From positions 1-10,379 of the forward strand of contig JAGAZW010000068.1 in the NCBI GenBank assembly GCA_017939855.1: DNA of 10,379 bases, read 5' to 3'. The notes under the pieces are model-generated. The model did no database searches. It was not told where the DNA came from and saw nothing but the letters and a program-made list of their open reading frames with translations. A program made the position numbers and the translations under genes. Within the stretch, counting starts at the first letter, position 1, and each line of letters starts with the position of its first letter. Of this stretch, positions 1 to 7,256 are shown piece after piece. Origin of the DNA: Clostridia bacterium. GTDB taxonomy: Bacteria > Bacillota > Clostridia > Oscillospirales > Acutalibacteraceae.

Positions 1-1843
1 CGGCATCGGTACGGGTATATGTTCTGCCGGGGGCGTATGTTACGGGGATAAAGGTTTTATTAACAGCTCCGCAATAAGTTCCCCAGCTATCGGCGTCATA
101 CACATAAATATTATAGCCGCTCTGGAGGGTACAGGAAGCGCCCTCGTCAATAATTATCCGGGTACCGGGAAGCATGGCAACATCCTGAGAAACGCTTACA
201 TTGCATCCACTCTTTGCATGAACGGTGATATTGCCGTTTATGGGAAGAACATAGTCCTTAGAATTGATATCGGACATACCCATATCCATAGATACACCGG
301 CAATATCCATATTACCGTTTACCTCAATCATAAGGCGGTCGGTAGTTCCGTCATAACGTTTAACAACATAACCGCTGGTAAGGTTAAACATAGCGCCGCT
401 ATTAGAGATAAATCCAAGGGAGGTTGCCCAGTTTCCGCCCTGCATATTTACGGTAGAGTAGCTATACTCGGTAGCACCTGAATAGAGGGTCATGGGAACC
501 TCAATATTCTGAACATAATACTGAGAGCTTATGAAAACCTTATTCTTCATACTGGTTGCCTGGTCGCCGCCACGGAAGTCCATAATCTGGAAGTTTTCAT
601 ATACCTTGGCGCCACTGTTTGCAGTAACGGTACCGCTACCTGTTATAAAGCCGTAGGCATAAAGAGCGCCGCCGTTGTTAACGGTAATGTTACTGCCATC
701 ATTCATTCTGATAAAACTTACAGCACCTGTGGGAGATCCACCGCTTTCCCTTGCACCATTGGTATTCTGATGCTTGGCGGAAAGGCTAATGGCACCGTTT
801 ACAACAATCTTTGCACCGTCCTCCAATGTGAGTGTACGGTAGGCATAGGGTGTTTTGTATTGGTCATAAGGGACACTAAACGACGCTGTTGTATACATAG
901 TGTTGGCACTGTCGAAAGGAATAAGCAAGGTAACTCCTGCAGGAATGGTATAGGTTCCTTGGTGGAGGGTTGCATTATTGAGAAGCACCATATTTTTGGA
1001 TGTACCCGCTGCCGCAGCACTTGCAGCTGCGTTAAAGTCATCGAATATATGAGTTATAGCCGATACATTATAATGTGTACGAGTTCCGCCGCCGAAGCCA
1101 TATATTCCTAAACTTTCGGAGGTAGTGGTGGTTGTACCCAAAGCAAAGTGAGCGCCCGACTGGCTATCGATAAACATTGCTTTAACGGTGGTATTCTTTG
1201 AGGGAACAAATGCATAGGATGCCGCAGAAGAATAAAGGCCACCTGTGGATTTATCTACCCAACCCAGGAAGGTTACACCACTTGCGGGTGTTGCTACAAG
1301 CGCAGAGCCATCACCCGATATTTCAACGGTATCACCCGAAGCTACCGCATTACCGCCAACGGTAACACTACCTAAGCTGCTGTCGAATTCGAAGGTTATA
1401 TCCGCATCCACTATAGCGGCATAGGTGAAGTTACTTAAAGTAAGGGTAGCAGTGTTGTTCGAAAGTGCCTTTTTGCCCTTAATGGACATAGTAACAGAAG
1501 CACCCGATTCAAGGGCAAGTTCCTTGGTGCCGCCGGCACTGCTTTCGCTGAACGAACTGTAGTTTGAAGCGCTGTAAGCAAATGTTATTTTTGCTTTTGT
1601 TGTAGTTTCGTTCTTGATTGTCAGCGTGTTGGTAGTCTGGCTTAACAAACCGCCCTTGGCAGTTGCAGTTACGGTATTACCCGACACACTTGTGGTGGAT
1701 GTACCGGTGACCGAAACCTGACCGTCTAAAACGGTTACGGTTGTGGCGGCAGATGCTGTGAAGATACCTATGGGTATTACAGTCATAAGTAGCATCACTG
1801 CCAATAAAACAGATAACAGTCGCCTTGTTAACGTTTTGGCCAT
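1..1843 (-). CDS. Secreted repeat-rich surface protein, C-terminus beyond the window
   Basis: The frame is open from the ATG at 1843 to the window edge, giving 614 residues without a stop. Residues 1-32 form a clear signal peptide: basic MAKTLTRR, a hydrophobic core at about 9-29 and a TASA cleavage site before ATTV. Residues about 70-141 are Thr/Ser-rich alternating strands, like an Ig-type beta-sandwich. Residues about 149-224 resemble a divergent InlB B-repeat, with the FLGWVD core at 192-197 and a closing strand TTVKAMF. Residues about 285-600 alternate short hydrophobic strands with Gly/Asn turns (LEDGAKIVVNGAI, GSNITVNNGGALYAYG), suggesting a right-handed beta-helix as in adhesins or polysaccharide-binding proteins. 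A sugar-degrading enzyme cannot be excluded. No anchor (LPXTG, SLH) is visible, but the C-terminus is missing. GC content is visibly higher than in the upstream glycan genes. I recognise the architecture, not a named protein; the function is unknown. Confidence 0.9.
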   Translation of the reverse strand, partial: MAKTLTRRLLSVLLAVMLLMTVIPIGIFTASAATTVTVLDGQVSVTGTSTTSVSGNTVTATAKGGLLSQTTNTLTIKNETTTKAKITFAYSASNYSSFSESSAGGTKELALESGASVTMSIKGKKALSNNTATLTLSNFTYAAIVDADITFEFDSSLGSVTVGGNAVASGDTVEISGDGSALVATPASGVTFLGWVDKSTGGLYSSAASYAFVPSKNTTVKAMFIDSQSGAHFALGTTTTTSESLGIYGFGGGTRTHYNVSAITHIFDDFNAAASAAAAGTSKNMVLLNNATLHQGTYTIPAGVTLLIPFDSANTMYTTASFSVPYDQYKTPYAYRTLTLEDGAKIVVNGAISLSAKHQNTNGARESGGSPTGAVSFIRMNDGSNITVNNGGALYAYGFITGSGTVTANSGAKVYENFQIMDFRGGDQATSMKNKVFISSQYYVQNIEVPMTLYSGATEYSYSTVNMQGGNWATSLGFISNSGAMFNLTSGYVVKRYDGTTDRLMIEVNGNMDIAGVSMDMGMSDINSKDYVLPINGNITVHAKSGCNVSVSQDVAMLPGTRIIIDEGASCTLQSGYNIYVYDADSWGTYCGAVNKTFIPVTYAPGRTYTRTDA

Positions 1844-1850
1844 AGTTAAT

Positions 1851-1856
1851 TCCTCC
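1851..1856 (-). promoter_or_regulatory. Ribosome binding site of the surface-protein gene
   Basis: Read on the minus strand this is GGAGGA, seven bases before the ATG at 1843. It fixes the start and gives a classic signal peptide. The 86-base gap behind it (1844-1929) is AT-rich and holds no gene. It contains a 12-base palindrome ATTTATATAAAT (1893-1904) and a weak promoter-like pair, TTAGAA, 16 bases, then TAACAT. I could not find a convincing promoter or a terminator for the upstream licD gene, so read-through is possible. Confidence 0.8.
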
Positions 1857-1929
1857 ATTTTACTTATGTTATTCGAAAAAATTTGCCTTCTAATTTATAT
1901 AAATCACACACACTTAAATATGTTGTGAA

Positions 1930-2751
1930 TTATTTTAAATATTCCTTATATGATTTTTTTGTATCGGCTATCCTTACGCAGTGGTGAGTTTTTTGTTTTT
2001 CTTTTGTCGGGTCTCTGCGCCAGTCTCCGTATTTCTGAGTTAAATACTCGTCATAGTTTTCGGGAATTATCACCCGAAGTCCCTCGAAGGTTGCCTGTGT
2101 ACCTTTGCCGTACTGGTTTTTTTGAGCATATTCTAAACTGCCCTGCCAGTTTCCGTGATTACACCAAATATCACTGGTTTGAGTCGGGTAACTCGAAATA
2201 AAGGCTTCATACCTACCTATATTGGAAGCCGAGGACGAATATGCTCCAAACAGTTTATTTGCAAATAACACCAAATTGGTGCGAATCGCTTTAAAATTGA
2301 ATCTTTGTTTATAAGAAACTGCCCTTATCCTCTCAAAGTGCATTTTCTTCTTCTCAAAATTCCTTTGCTCTTTTTGTCCCTTTGGATAGCCATCTAAGGG
2401 AAAAACATCAAGATATATACCATGATTGATGTTAAGGTGTGCTACACCCTCCTCAATCCAGGTAGTTTCAGAATTTCGAATTTTACTGATAACAGAAGGA
2501 AACTCGGGGTCTGTTTTATAATTTTGCAAAAACAGATTTGATGGTAAATATCCGGGCGCTTCTTTTACAAAAATATCATAATCCTCTCTCGGCAGACAGA
2601 CATCAATATCGTCATCCCAAGGAATGAAGCCTTGATATTTTACTGCACCCAACACACTCCCGCAGCAAAGATAATACCTTAAATTAAGTTTTTCACATAC
2701 GTCTATAAAGACTTTAAGCAGTTCTAATTCCACTGTCTGATATTCGTTCAG
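1930..2751 (-). CDS. licD: LicD family phosphotransferase
   Basis: LicD proteins have a nucleotidyltransferase fold and transfer phosphocholine or a related phospho-group onto cell-surface glycans; they act in the cytoplasm on lipid-linked or nucleotide-linked sugars. The family signature is plain: a glycine loop CCGSVLGAVKYQGF followed by PWDDDIDV, whose aspartates would bind metal, then LPREDYDIF, GIYLDVFPLDG and, near the C-terminus, QKYGDWRRDP. Counted from the CTG at 2751 the product has 273 residues, normal for the family. The start is uncertain: GTG at 2733 lacks a Shine-Dalgarno site, whereas CTG at 2751 sits nine bases after AAAGGCGG and adds LNEYQT, the usual family N-terminus. An in-frame stop at 2760-2758 rules out anything longer. 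It is the last gene of the glycan series, 15 bases after the GT2 gene. The substituent transferred cannot be read from sequence. Confidence 0.9.
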   Translation of the reverse strand: MNEYQTVELELLKVFIDVCEKLNLRYYLCCGSVLGAVKYQGFIPWDDDIDVCLPREDYDIFVKEAPGYLPSNLFLQNYKTDPEFPSVISKIRNSETTWIEEGVAHLNINHGIYLDVFPLDGYPKGQKEQRNFEKKKMHFERIRAVSYKQRFNFKAIRTNLVLFANKLFGAYSSSASNIGRYEAFISSYPTQTSDIWCNHGNWQGSLEYAQKNQYGKGTQATFEGLRVIIPENYDEYLTQKYGDWRRDPTKEKQKTHHCVRIADTKKSYKEYLK

Positions 2752-2760
2752 AAACTTTCA

Positions 2761-2768
2761 CCGCCTTT
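2761..2768 (-). promoter_or_regulatory. Shine-Dalgarno site supporting a CTG start for licD
   Basis: The minus strand reads AAAGGCGG, one mismatch from the AAAGGAGG consensus, overlapping the stop of the upstream GT2 gene. The spacer to the CTG at 2751 is nine bases, while the GTG at 2733 would be 27 bases away. A GTG at 2761 is in another frame and does not lead into the LicD reading frame. Confidence 0.5.
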
Positions 2769-3795
2769 ATGCAAAATAATCTTCGCTTCGTTTATTTGAA
2801 TTCAGCCTTTTAACCCTGATGCGTTCTAAAAGGGCAAAAAGACTATATAATCTGCACCTTAAAGTAAATCTTAGGAAATTATCGTAGTATCCTCTTATAC
2901 CGCCCTCATCAGTTTTTGCTTTTAACACTGACGCCTTAAAATAAGGTGTTTTTTCAAATTTTACTACAATGTTTTTTATCTGTTTTACCGTTGGAAAATT
3001 AAGATTGTTTACACAAGAGAAGAGCAGATTTAATGTCATTCTCTCTAAAAAGCAAACGGCACTTCTTTGAGTATTTGCCATATACTTCTGTGCCAAATCG
3101 ATAAAATGGCAACAACGGTCGGAAATATCGTTGTCGGTATGACCTTTAGTGATGGAAGATGCCCGTTGACGGTATTTATAAAAAGGTTTACCAACCGATG
3201 AAACTTTAAAAGCATAACAAAAATATCGAAGATTGAACCAGAAATCTTCCTGTGCTACTTTACGCTTATCCTCAAACAACAGACCGTTTTTCTTAATAAT
3301 ATCGGCTTTATAAACCCTATTACAACAAGAATCTAAAGCGGCTTCATAATAGGAAACCGTATCGCTTCCCGGGGACAAAACACCGTCTTTATACCTTTGG
3401 GAAACGGTAACTGTTCCGGTTTTATTGAATAATTGGAAATTACATACCGCCATATCGGAGCCGTCTTTTTCCATTCTGTCTATCAACACGCTATACATTT
3501 GTTGGAGTATTGCATCGTCGGAATCAATAAAACTTATGTATTGGCCTTCTGCAACAGCTAACCCTGCATTTCGAGCAAAGGGAAGTCCTGCATTTTCTTG
3601 ATGGATAACCTTTATATTGCTATATTCTTCAGAAAATCTATCGCAGATTTGAGGGCATTTATCGGTTGAGCCGTCATCTACAAGAATTATCTGTGTATCA
3701 GGATATGTTTGCGAAAGCAGAGAGTTTACGCATTCCTCCAAATAAGGCTCTACATTATATACGGGTACTACAATACTTAATTTTCTGTTTTCCGT
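2767..3795 (-). CDS. GT2 family glycosyltransferase, probable ACG start
   Basis: This is a GT-A fold, family 2 glycosyltransferase that adds one sugar from a nucleotide-sugar to a lipid-linked repeat unit in the cytoplasm. With the start placed at ACG 3795 the product has 342 residues. It shows KLSIVVPVYNVEPYLEEC at 5-22, DDGSTD at 40-45 (nucleotide binding), a NAGLPFARNAG segment at 68-78, the metal-binding DSDD at 91-94 and a catalytic-type QEDFW at about 182-186. The conserved first strand (IVVPVYN) lies upstream of the only conventional start, TTG at 3741, and an in-frame TAG at 3810-3808 blocks further extension. ACG at 3795 is the only codon there with a good ribosome site. The gene overlaps the polymerase gene by 19 bases. 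The C-terminal third is variable, so donor and linkage are unknown. Confidence 0.88.
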   Translation of the reverse strand, partial: TENRKLSIVVPVYNVEPYLEECVNSLLSQTYPDTQIILVDDGSTDKCPQICDRFSEEYSNIKVIHQENAGLPFARNAGLAVAEGQYISFIDSDDAILQQMYSVLIDRMEKDGSDMAVCNFQLFNKTGTVTVSQRYKDGVLSPGSDTVSYYEAALDSCCNRVYKADIIKKNGLLFEDKRKVAQEDFWFNLRYFCYAFKVSSVGKPFYKYRQRASSITKGHTDNDISDRCCHFIDLAQKYMANTQRSAVCFLERMTLNLLFSCVNNLNFPTVKQIKNIVVKFEKTPYFKASVLKAKTDEGGIRGYYDNFLRFTLRCRLYSLFALLERIRVKRLNSNKRSEDYFA

Positions 3796-5186
3796 ACCGT
3801 ACTCCCCCTATGCCATATAAATTTCAGCTTTGTTCTATCATCTAACGGCTGCATTGCTAAGAACAAAAGCCTTATCCAGAGTTTTCCTAAAATAATACTT
3901 GTGTTCAGTTCCATAAAGAGCGAGAAGAAAACTACCAATTCTATAAGCACATACGCCGAAAAGAGATTCCCTGTCTTCTTAACCGCACTGTTAAAGGTTA
4001 TGGCTAAGAATGTCATAATCATTGCAAGAACGGGGGTACCTATAACGCCAAAATGGGCTATGGACTGAGCAGTCAAAGGGCAAATAATGTCGGTACGACC
4101 TACACTCGACTGGAATATGGCGGGTGTAGAATATGTGTCAAATTCAAAAAACGAACTTATTATCGGAACACCTGAAAACAGGTCGGTTAGTGTAGAACGG
4201 ATTCCTTGCGATGCAGGAACATCGTCGAAAATATTTAGTGCGGTGGTAATATTTCTCATTCCACCGAAATACTCGGTAAAATGCTCCAAATTAAGATATT
4301 CGCTAACAAAGTTCGAAGCCGATATCCGAACACCGAATTTTATGAAACTGCCGAGTATAACAGCAATCAGCAAACCAACTGTACCCCAGATAAAAATCAA
4401 ACGCTTTTTGGTTGGAAACAGTCTTAAAAGTACGTATAAAATTGCAAGTCCGCAGGATATTATTTGCCAACGCCTTACATTCTCATTACTGATAGAATTG
4501 AAAAGGACATAATAAACGCCTACTGCCGCTGCAAATATGAAACCGATTATGTTTATATATGGGGATCTATCCTTAAATTTGCTCAACTGGATAAGCAAAA
4601 ATACAAACAATACCCATATTCCCATTGTAAATAAAATTTCTACTATTCCTAAAGTGCTGGTTAATTTCTCAACATCCAAGGAGACGCTGAAGCGGGTTAT
4701 AAGGGAGGGGAAGACAAGTAAAATAGGTACAAGCAATACCAATATACAAAGGTTTGGCACTCCAAGCGGCGCCATCAATTTTGTAGCAGATTCACCCTCA
4801 AGTTTTTCCACATTCAGTTTGTGACCGAAAATTTCAATTACCAAGAATACCCCGAAGAGTTCGTAAATCAGATAGTATACACATTTATGGTCAAAACTGT
4901 ACCCTTCTCCGCTATTAAGAGCTAATGCGATAATAACGGGATACAATATATATCTGAAAAATGCCGATATATTTATAATGGATAAAGAAATATTATTCAA
5001 ATACTTGCGGTTTTTTAGCGACAGAAAAAACAATACACCATAGGTTAAGGGTAACAAAGCAAGTATTCTGTTTTCACTCGTTTTAAGCAAGAGACATATA
5101 AGGATAGCTGTAAAGCTGCTGATAAAAACAATTATAGAAAAAATACGTGTATAAATTGTTCCGCCTAAACTTAGTTTTGCTCTCAT
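3777..5186 (-). CDS. wzy: Wzy-type polysaccharide repeat-unit polymerase (polytopic membrane protein)
   Basis: Wzy polymerases join exported repeat units from undecaprenyl pyrophosphate on the outer face of the membrane. The 469-residue product has about 11-12 hydrophobic stretches, roughly at 13-34, 40-56, 64-90, 100-120, 145-166, 180-201, 211-229, 240-257, 262-283, 376-402 and 408-447. Between about 284 and 375 is one long polar loop (with YFGGMRNITTALNIF and SVGRTDIICPL), matching the large outer loop typical of Wzy and O-antigen ligase-like proteins. The position between sugar-transferase genes supports the role. Sequence conservation in this family is low, so the call rests on topology and context; a Wzx flippase is less likely because of the large outer loop. 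The ATG at 5186 follows AAAAGGG closely. The 52 bases upstream hold a hairpin. Confidence 0.8.
   Translation of the reverse strand: MRAKLSLGGTIYTRIFSIIVFISSFTAILICLLLKTSENRILALLPLTYGVLFFLSLKNRKYLNNISLSIINISAFFRYILYPVIIALALNSGEGYSFDHKCVYYLIYELFGVFLVIEIFGHKLNVEKLEGESATKLMAPLGVPNLCILVLLVPILLVFPSLITRFSVSLDVEKLTSTLGIVEILFTMGIWVLFVFLLIQLSKFKDRSPYINIIGFIFAAAVGVYYVLFNSISNENVRRWQIISCGLAILYVLLRLFPTKKRLIFIWGTVGLLIAVILGSFIKFGVRISASNFVSEYLNLEHFTEYFGGMRNITTALNIFDDVPASQGIRSTLTDLFSGVPIISSFFEFDTYSTPAIFQSSVGRTDIICPLTAQSIAHFGVIGTPVLAMIMTFLAITFNSAVKKTGNLFSAYVLIELVVFFSLFMELNTSIILGKLWIRLLFLAMQPLDDRTKLKFIWHRGSTVRKTEN
3802..3808 (-). promoter_or_regulatory. Shine-Dalgarno site placing the GT2 start at ACG 3795
   Basis: The minus strand reads GGGGGAG, followed by a six-base spacer (TACGGT) and then ACG GAA AAC AGA AAA TTA. 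Read with an initiator Met this gives MENRKLSIVVPVYN, an ordinary GT2 beginning. Replacing the C of ACG by T would make a textbook ATG start at ideal spacing. Confidence 0.55.
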
Positions 5187-5203
5187 TCACCCTTTTCCCT
5201 TCG

Positions 5204-5240
5204 AAAACGTTGACATAACTTTGATGTTAACCGTTTTTTT
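5204..5240 (+). terminator. Hairpin plus T-run, terminator-like on the plus strand
   Basis: Arms 5204-5216 and 5224-5237 pair over 13 positions, with one bulged C (5232) and, in plus-strand RNA, one G-U pair (5212 with 5228); the loop is AACTTTG. A run of seven T (5234-5240) partly belongs to the outer stem and is followed by A and six more T. In minus-strand RNA the G-U becomes an A-C mismatch and only four T follow before CG, so the terminator shape favours plus-strand (antisense) transcripts. It lies between the GT4 gene ending at 5239 and the polymerase gene, overlapping the GT4 stop codon. Confidence 0.4.
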
Positions 5241-6432
5241 ATTTTTTGTCTGCCGATGTAACAGTTTCTTTTGCAGTAATCTTCGAAATTTCGTTTCCCG
5301 ATACTTTTTCATAGATAAACTCAAGTTTTTGGGCGGCGGATGCTATATCGTATCCGCTTTTTTCCATTGCGTCGTGTATTACCAAAGAAGAAGCTTTGTC
5401 GCAGTTTTTCCTTATATTTTCTAAAGCATTGACCCAATTATTGCAGTTCTCCAAAAGGGGCAGAAATTTCACCAAACCTGCTCCGATATCAAGTGTTTTA
5501 TCAATGTTTTCACTTAAAAGACATTTTGTTCCTGAACTTTGCGCCTCTATGCTTACTACCGGCAGACCTTCGTGAAGAGATGGCAAAATAAAGACATCAA
5601 ACATCTTCATTAAAACAGGAATATCATTTCTCACACCCAAAAAGACAGCATTTTCTTTAACGCCTGACTGATCTGCCAAATCTTCTATTTCCTTTTTATC
5701 TGGTCCGTCACCAACTAAAACAAATTTTGCTGAAGGCTCAATTTTCGCATATTCACTCATAAGTTTTATAATAAACGGATGATTTTTAGGTTTTGAAAAG
5801 TGACCGATGTGACCTACTATAAAGGGACAATCTTCTAAACCTAATTCTTTTTTAAGGTTTTGAACATCCTGTTGGCTGACATTTTTAAATAAGTTATAAT
5901 CAATTCCGTTTGGCAAAAATGTGAATTTCCCCGTGCCGAAACAAAAGTTACCCGCCATAACGCCGCAGGAAAGTCTATAATCAGAATAGCGGTTTGCCAT
6001 ATGCTTGAATATGGGCATAAAAAGATTATGTTTAGGATTTATGCACTTGGTTGTATGGGCGTGGCAAATAATCTTTCTAGCCCCCAACTCCCTGAACGCT
6101 TTTGCATAAAGACCTGTGATATGACCAATATGTATATGAACGATATCATAGGATTTGACATCTATGCTTTCGCTTATCCGCCTTTTATACCCTTTAAACC
6201 CTATCTGACCGATAGTTTGTATGTCATAAATGCGGCATCCCTTTTTCTCTAAGTCCTTAGCATATTCCTCCGGTTTACCGTGACTTATAAAGTCAAACAT
6301 ATACTTATCGGTATCTAAACTGTTAAAATAACTTACAACGTTTTTTTCAACACCGCCATAGGCTAAAACAGGAACGACCTGAAGAATTTTTAATCTTTTT
6401 TTCTCATTAGCAGACTCAATGGCTATACGCAT
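5239..6432 (-). CDS. GT4 family glycosyltransferase, CapH/EpsF-like
   Basis: This GT-B fold retaining glycosyltransferase (397 residues, usual family length) would transfer a sugar to the growing lipid-linked repeat unit. Visible motifs are the N-terminal acceptor-side loop YGGVEK at 25-30, VHIHIG at 98-103, PNGIDYN at 174-180, the second-domain opening GHIGHFSKPKNH at 207-218, VGDGP at 240-244 and the donor-binding EGLPVVSIE at 288-296 with the EX7E glutamates. The phrases FLGVRNDIP and LPSLHEGLP are typical of the CapH-like subgroup. The C-terminal tail after about residue 370 is Lys/Ser/Thr-rich and probably disordered. The ATG at 6432 lies inside the end of the preceding GT2 gene, a 10-base overlap that suggests translational coupling. 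Donor sugar and linkage cannot be read from the sequence. Confidence 0.92.
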   Translation of the reverse strand: MRIAIESANEKKRLKILQVVPVLAYGGVEKNVVSYFNSLDTDKYMFDFISHGKPEEYAKDLEKKGCRIYDIQTIGQIGFKGYKRRISESIDVKSYDIVHIHIGHITGLYAKAFRELGARKIICHAHTTKCINPKHNLFMPIFKHMANRYSDYRLSCGVMAGNFCFGTGKFTFLPNGIDYNLFKNVSQQDVQNLKKELGLEDCPFIVGHIGHFSKPKNHPFIIKLMSEYAKIEPSAKFVLVGDGPDKKEIEDLADQSGVKENAVFLGVRNDIPVLMKMFDVFILPSLHEGLPVVSIEAQSSGTKCLLSENIDKTLDIGAGLVKFLPLLENCNNWVNALENIRKNCDKASSLVIHDAMEKSGYDIASAAQKLEFIYEKVSGNEISKITAKETVTSADKK

Positions 6433-7256
6433 ATAGCATTATCCTCGGTAATATTTATGTTATTCTTTAACCTGCTTTTATGCAGTCGTTTATAGATAAA
6501 TGTTGGTACTAGCCCTAATGTTATAGGACGCAGTGCATATATTTTTTTAAATGTAGACAAATTCAGCTCATTTACTGCAAGAATTATAAGCCTCGCTTCG
6601 TTTATTCTGAATCTGAATTTTCTTCTTTTTATGGCGTTTCGGTCATCACGCATTTTATAAAGGGGCTCCGATAAAATGTAACCTTTAAGACCTGCCGCAT
6701 ACATTTTTATCCATAAATGCCAATCTTCTACACGCAGAAACTTTTTTTCTTCGCTGTAACCGTTTACCGTAGCGTACGCATCACGTCTTGCCATAACTGT
6801 AGCATGTGAAAACTGGCTGCCATGCACAAAATCAGCTTTTTGAGGTTCTCTGTCCCCTTCGCCGCAACCGAAAATACCCTCTTCGTCAAAATAAAACATA
6901 GGACTTCCCACAAAAGAATACTCCGGATTTTTATCCAAAAAATCTACTTGTTTTTCGAAACGATGTTCAAGAGAAATATCGTCCCCATCCATACGGGCTA
7001 TATACTCACCCTTTGCCTTTTTGAGACAACGGTTTAAAGTATAGTTAAGACCCATATTTTTATCATTTCTAAGTAAAACTATATTACTGTGATTTAGAGC
7101 GAATTTTAATGCTTTTTGATATGTGTTGTCCGTTGAACAGTCGTCACACATAATAATCTCAAAGTCGGTATAACTTTGACTTAGTATCGAGCTTATTGCT
7201 TGGTCTAAGGTATCCGAGCAATTATAAATACCCATAATTACAGATACTTTAACCAT
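6423..7256 (-). CDS. GT2 family glycosyltransferase, AmsE/EpsE-like
   Basis: This 277-residue cytoplasmic GT-A transferase starts with VSVIMGIYN at 4-12. It has CDDCSTDNT at 37-45, NMGLNYTLN at 67-75, a RMDGDD metal-binding motif at 88-93 and the base region VEDWHLWIKM at 176-185, where the acidic pair is the probable catalytic site. The DGDD form, the short length and the ED-W-LW pattern fit the AmsE subgroup used in exopolysaccharide synthesis. I place the start at ATG 7256, eight bases after GGTGAG; a GTG three codons upstream (7265) is in frame but has no comparable ribosome site. It overlaps the upstream GT4 gene by eight bases and the downstream GT4 gene by ten, so the three are probably translated as a coupled set. 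The C-terminal 60 residues are basic and could lie along the membrane. Confidence 0.92.
   Translation of the reverse strand: MVKVSVIMGIYNCSDTLDQAISSILSQSYTDFEIIMCDDCSTDNTYQKALKFALNHSNIVLLRNDKNMGLNYTLNRCLKKAKGEYIARMDGDDISLEHRFEKQVDFLDKNPEYSFVGSPMFYFDEEGIFGCGEGDREPQKADFVHGSQFSHATVMARRDAYATVNGYSEEKKFLRVEDWHLWIKMYAAGLKGYILSEPLYKMRDDRNAIKRRKFRFRINEARLIILAVNELNLSTFKKIYALRPITLGLVPTFIYKRLHKSRLKNNINITEDNAICV

Noticed and set aside
218..1111. Plus-strand open frames at 218-481 and 770-1111 and a minus-strand frame at 799-1041
   Set aside because: They lie within the surface-protein gene in other frames, lack ribosome sites and give low-complexity Cys/His-rich products unlike real proteins.
1893..1904. 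Perfect palindrome ATTTATATAAAT upstream of the surface-protein gene as an operator
   Set aside because: It is pure A/T in a very AT-rich gap, so chance is the simpler explanation; no second copy was found nearby.
2733..2761. GTG at 2761 as a licD start followed by a frameshift
   Set aside because: It has no suitable ribosome site of its own, since it overlaps the AAAGGCGG, and needs a frameshift; CTG 2751 explains the N-terminus without one.
4087..4824. Plus-strand open frames at 4087-4512 and 4537-4824
   Set aside because: They are antisense to the polymerase gene, whose long hydrophobic frame is clearly coding; the opposite frames have no ribosome site or recognisable domain.
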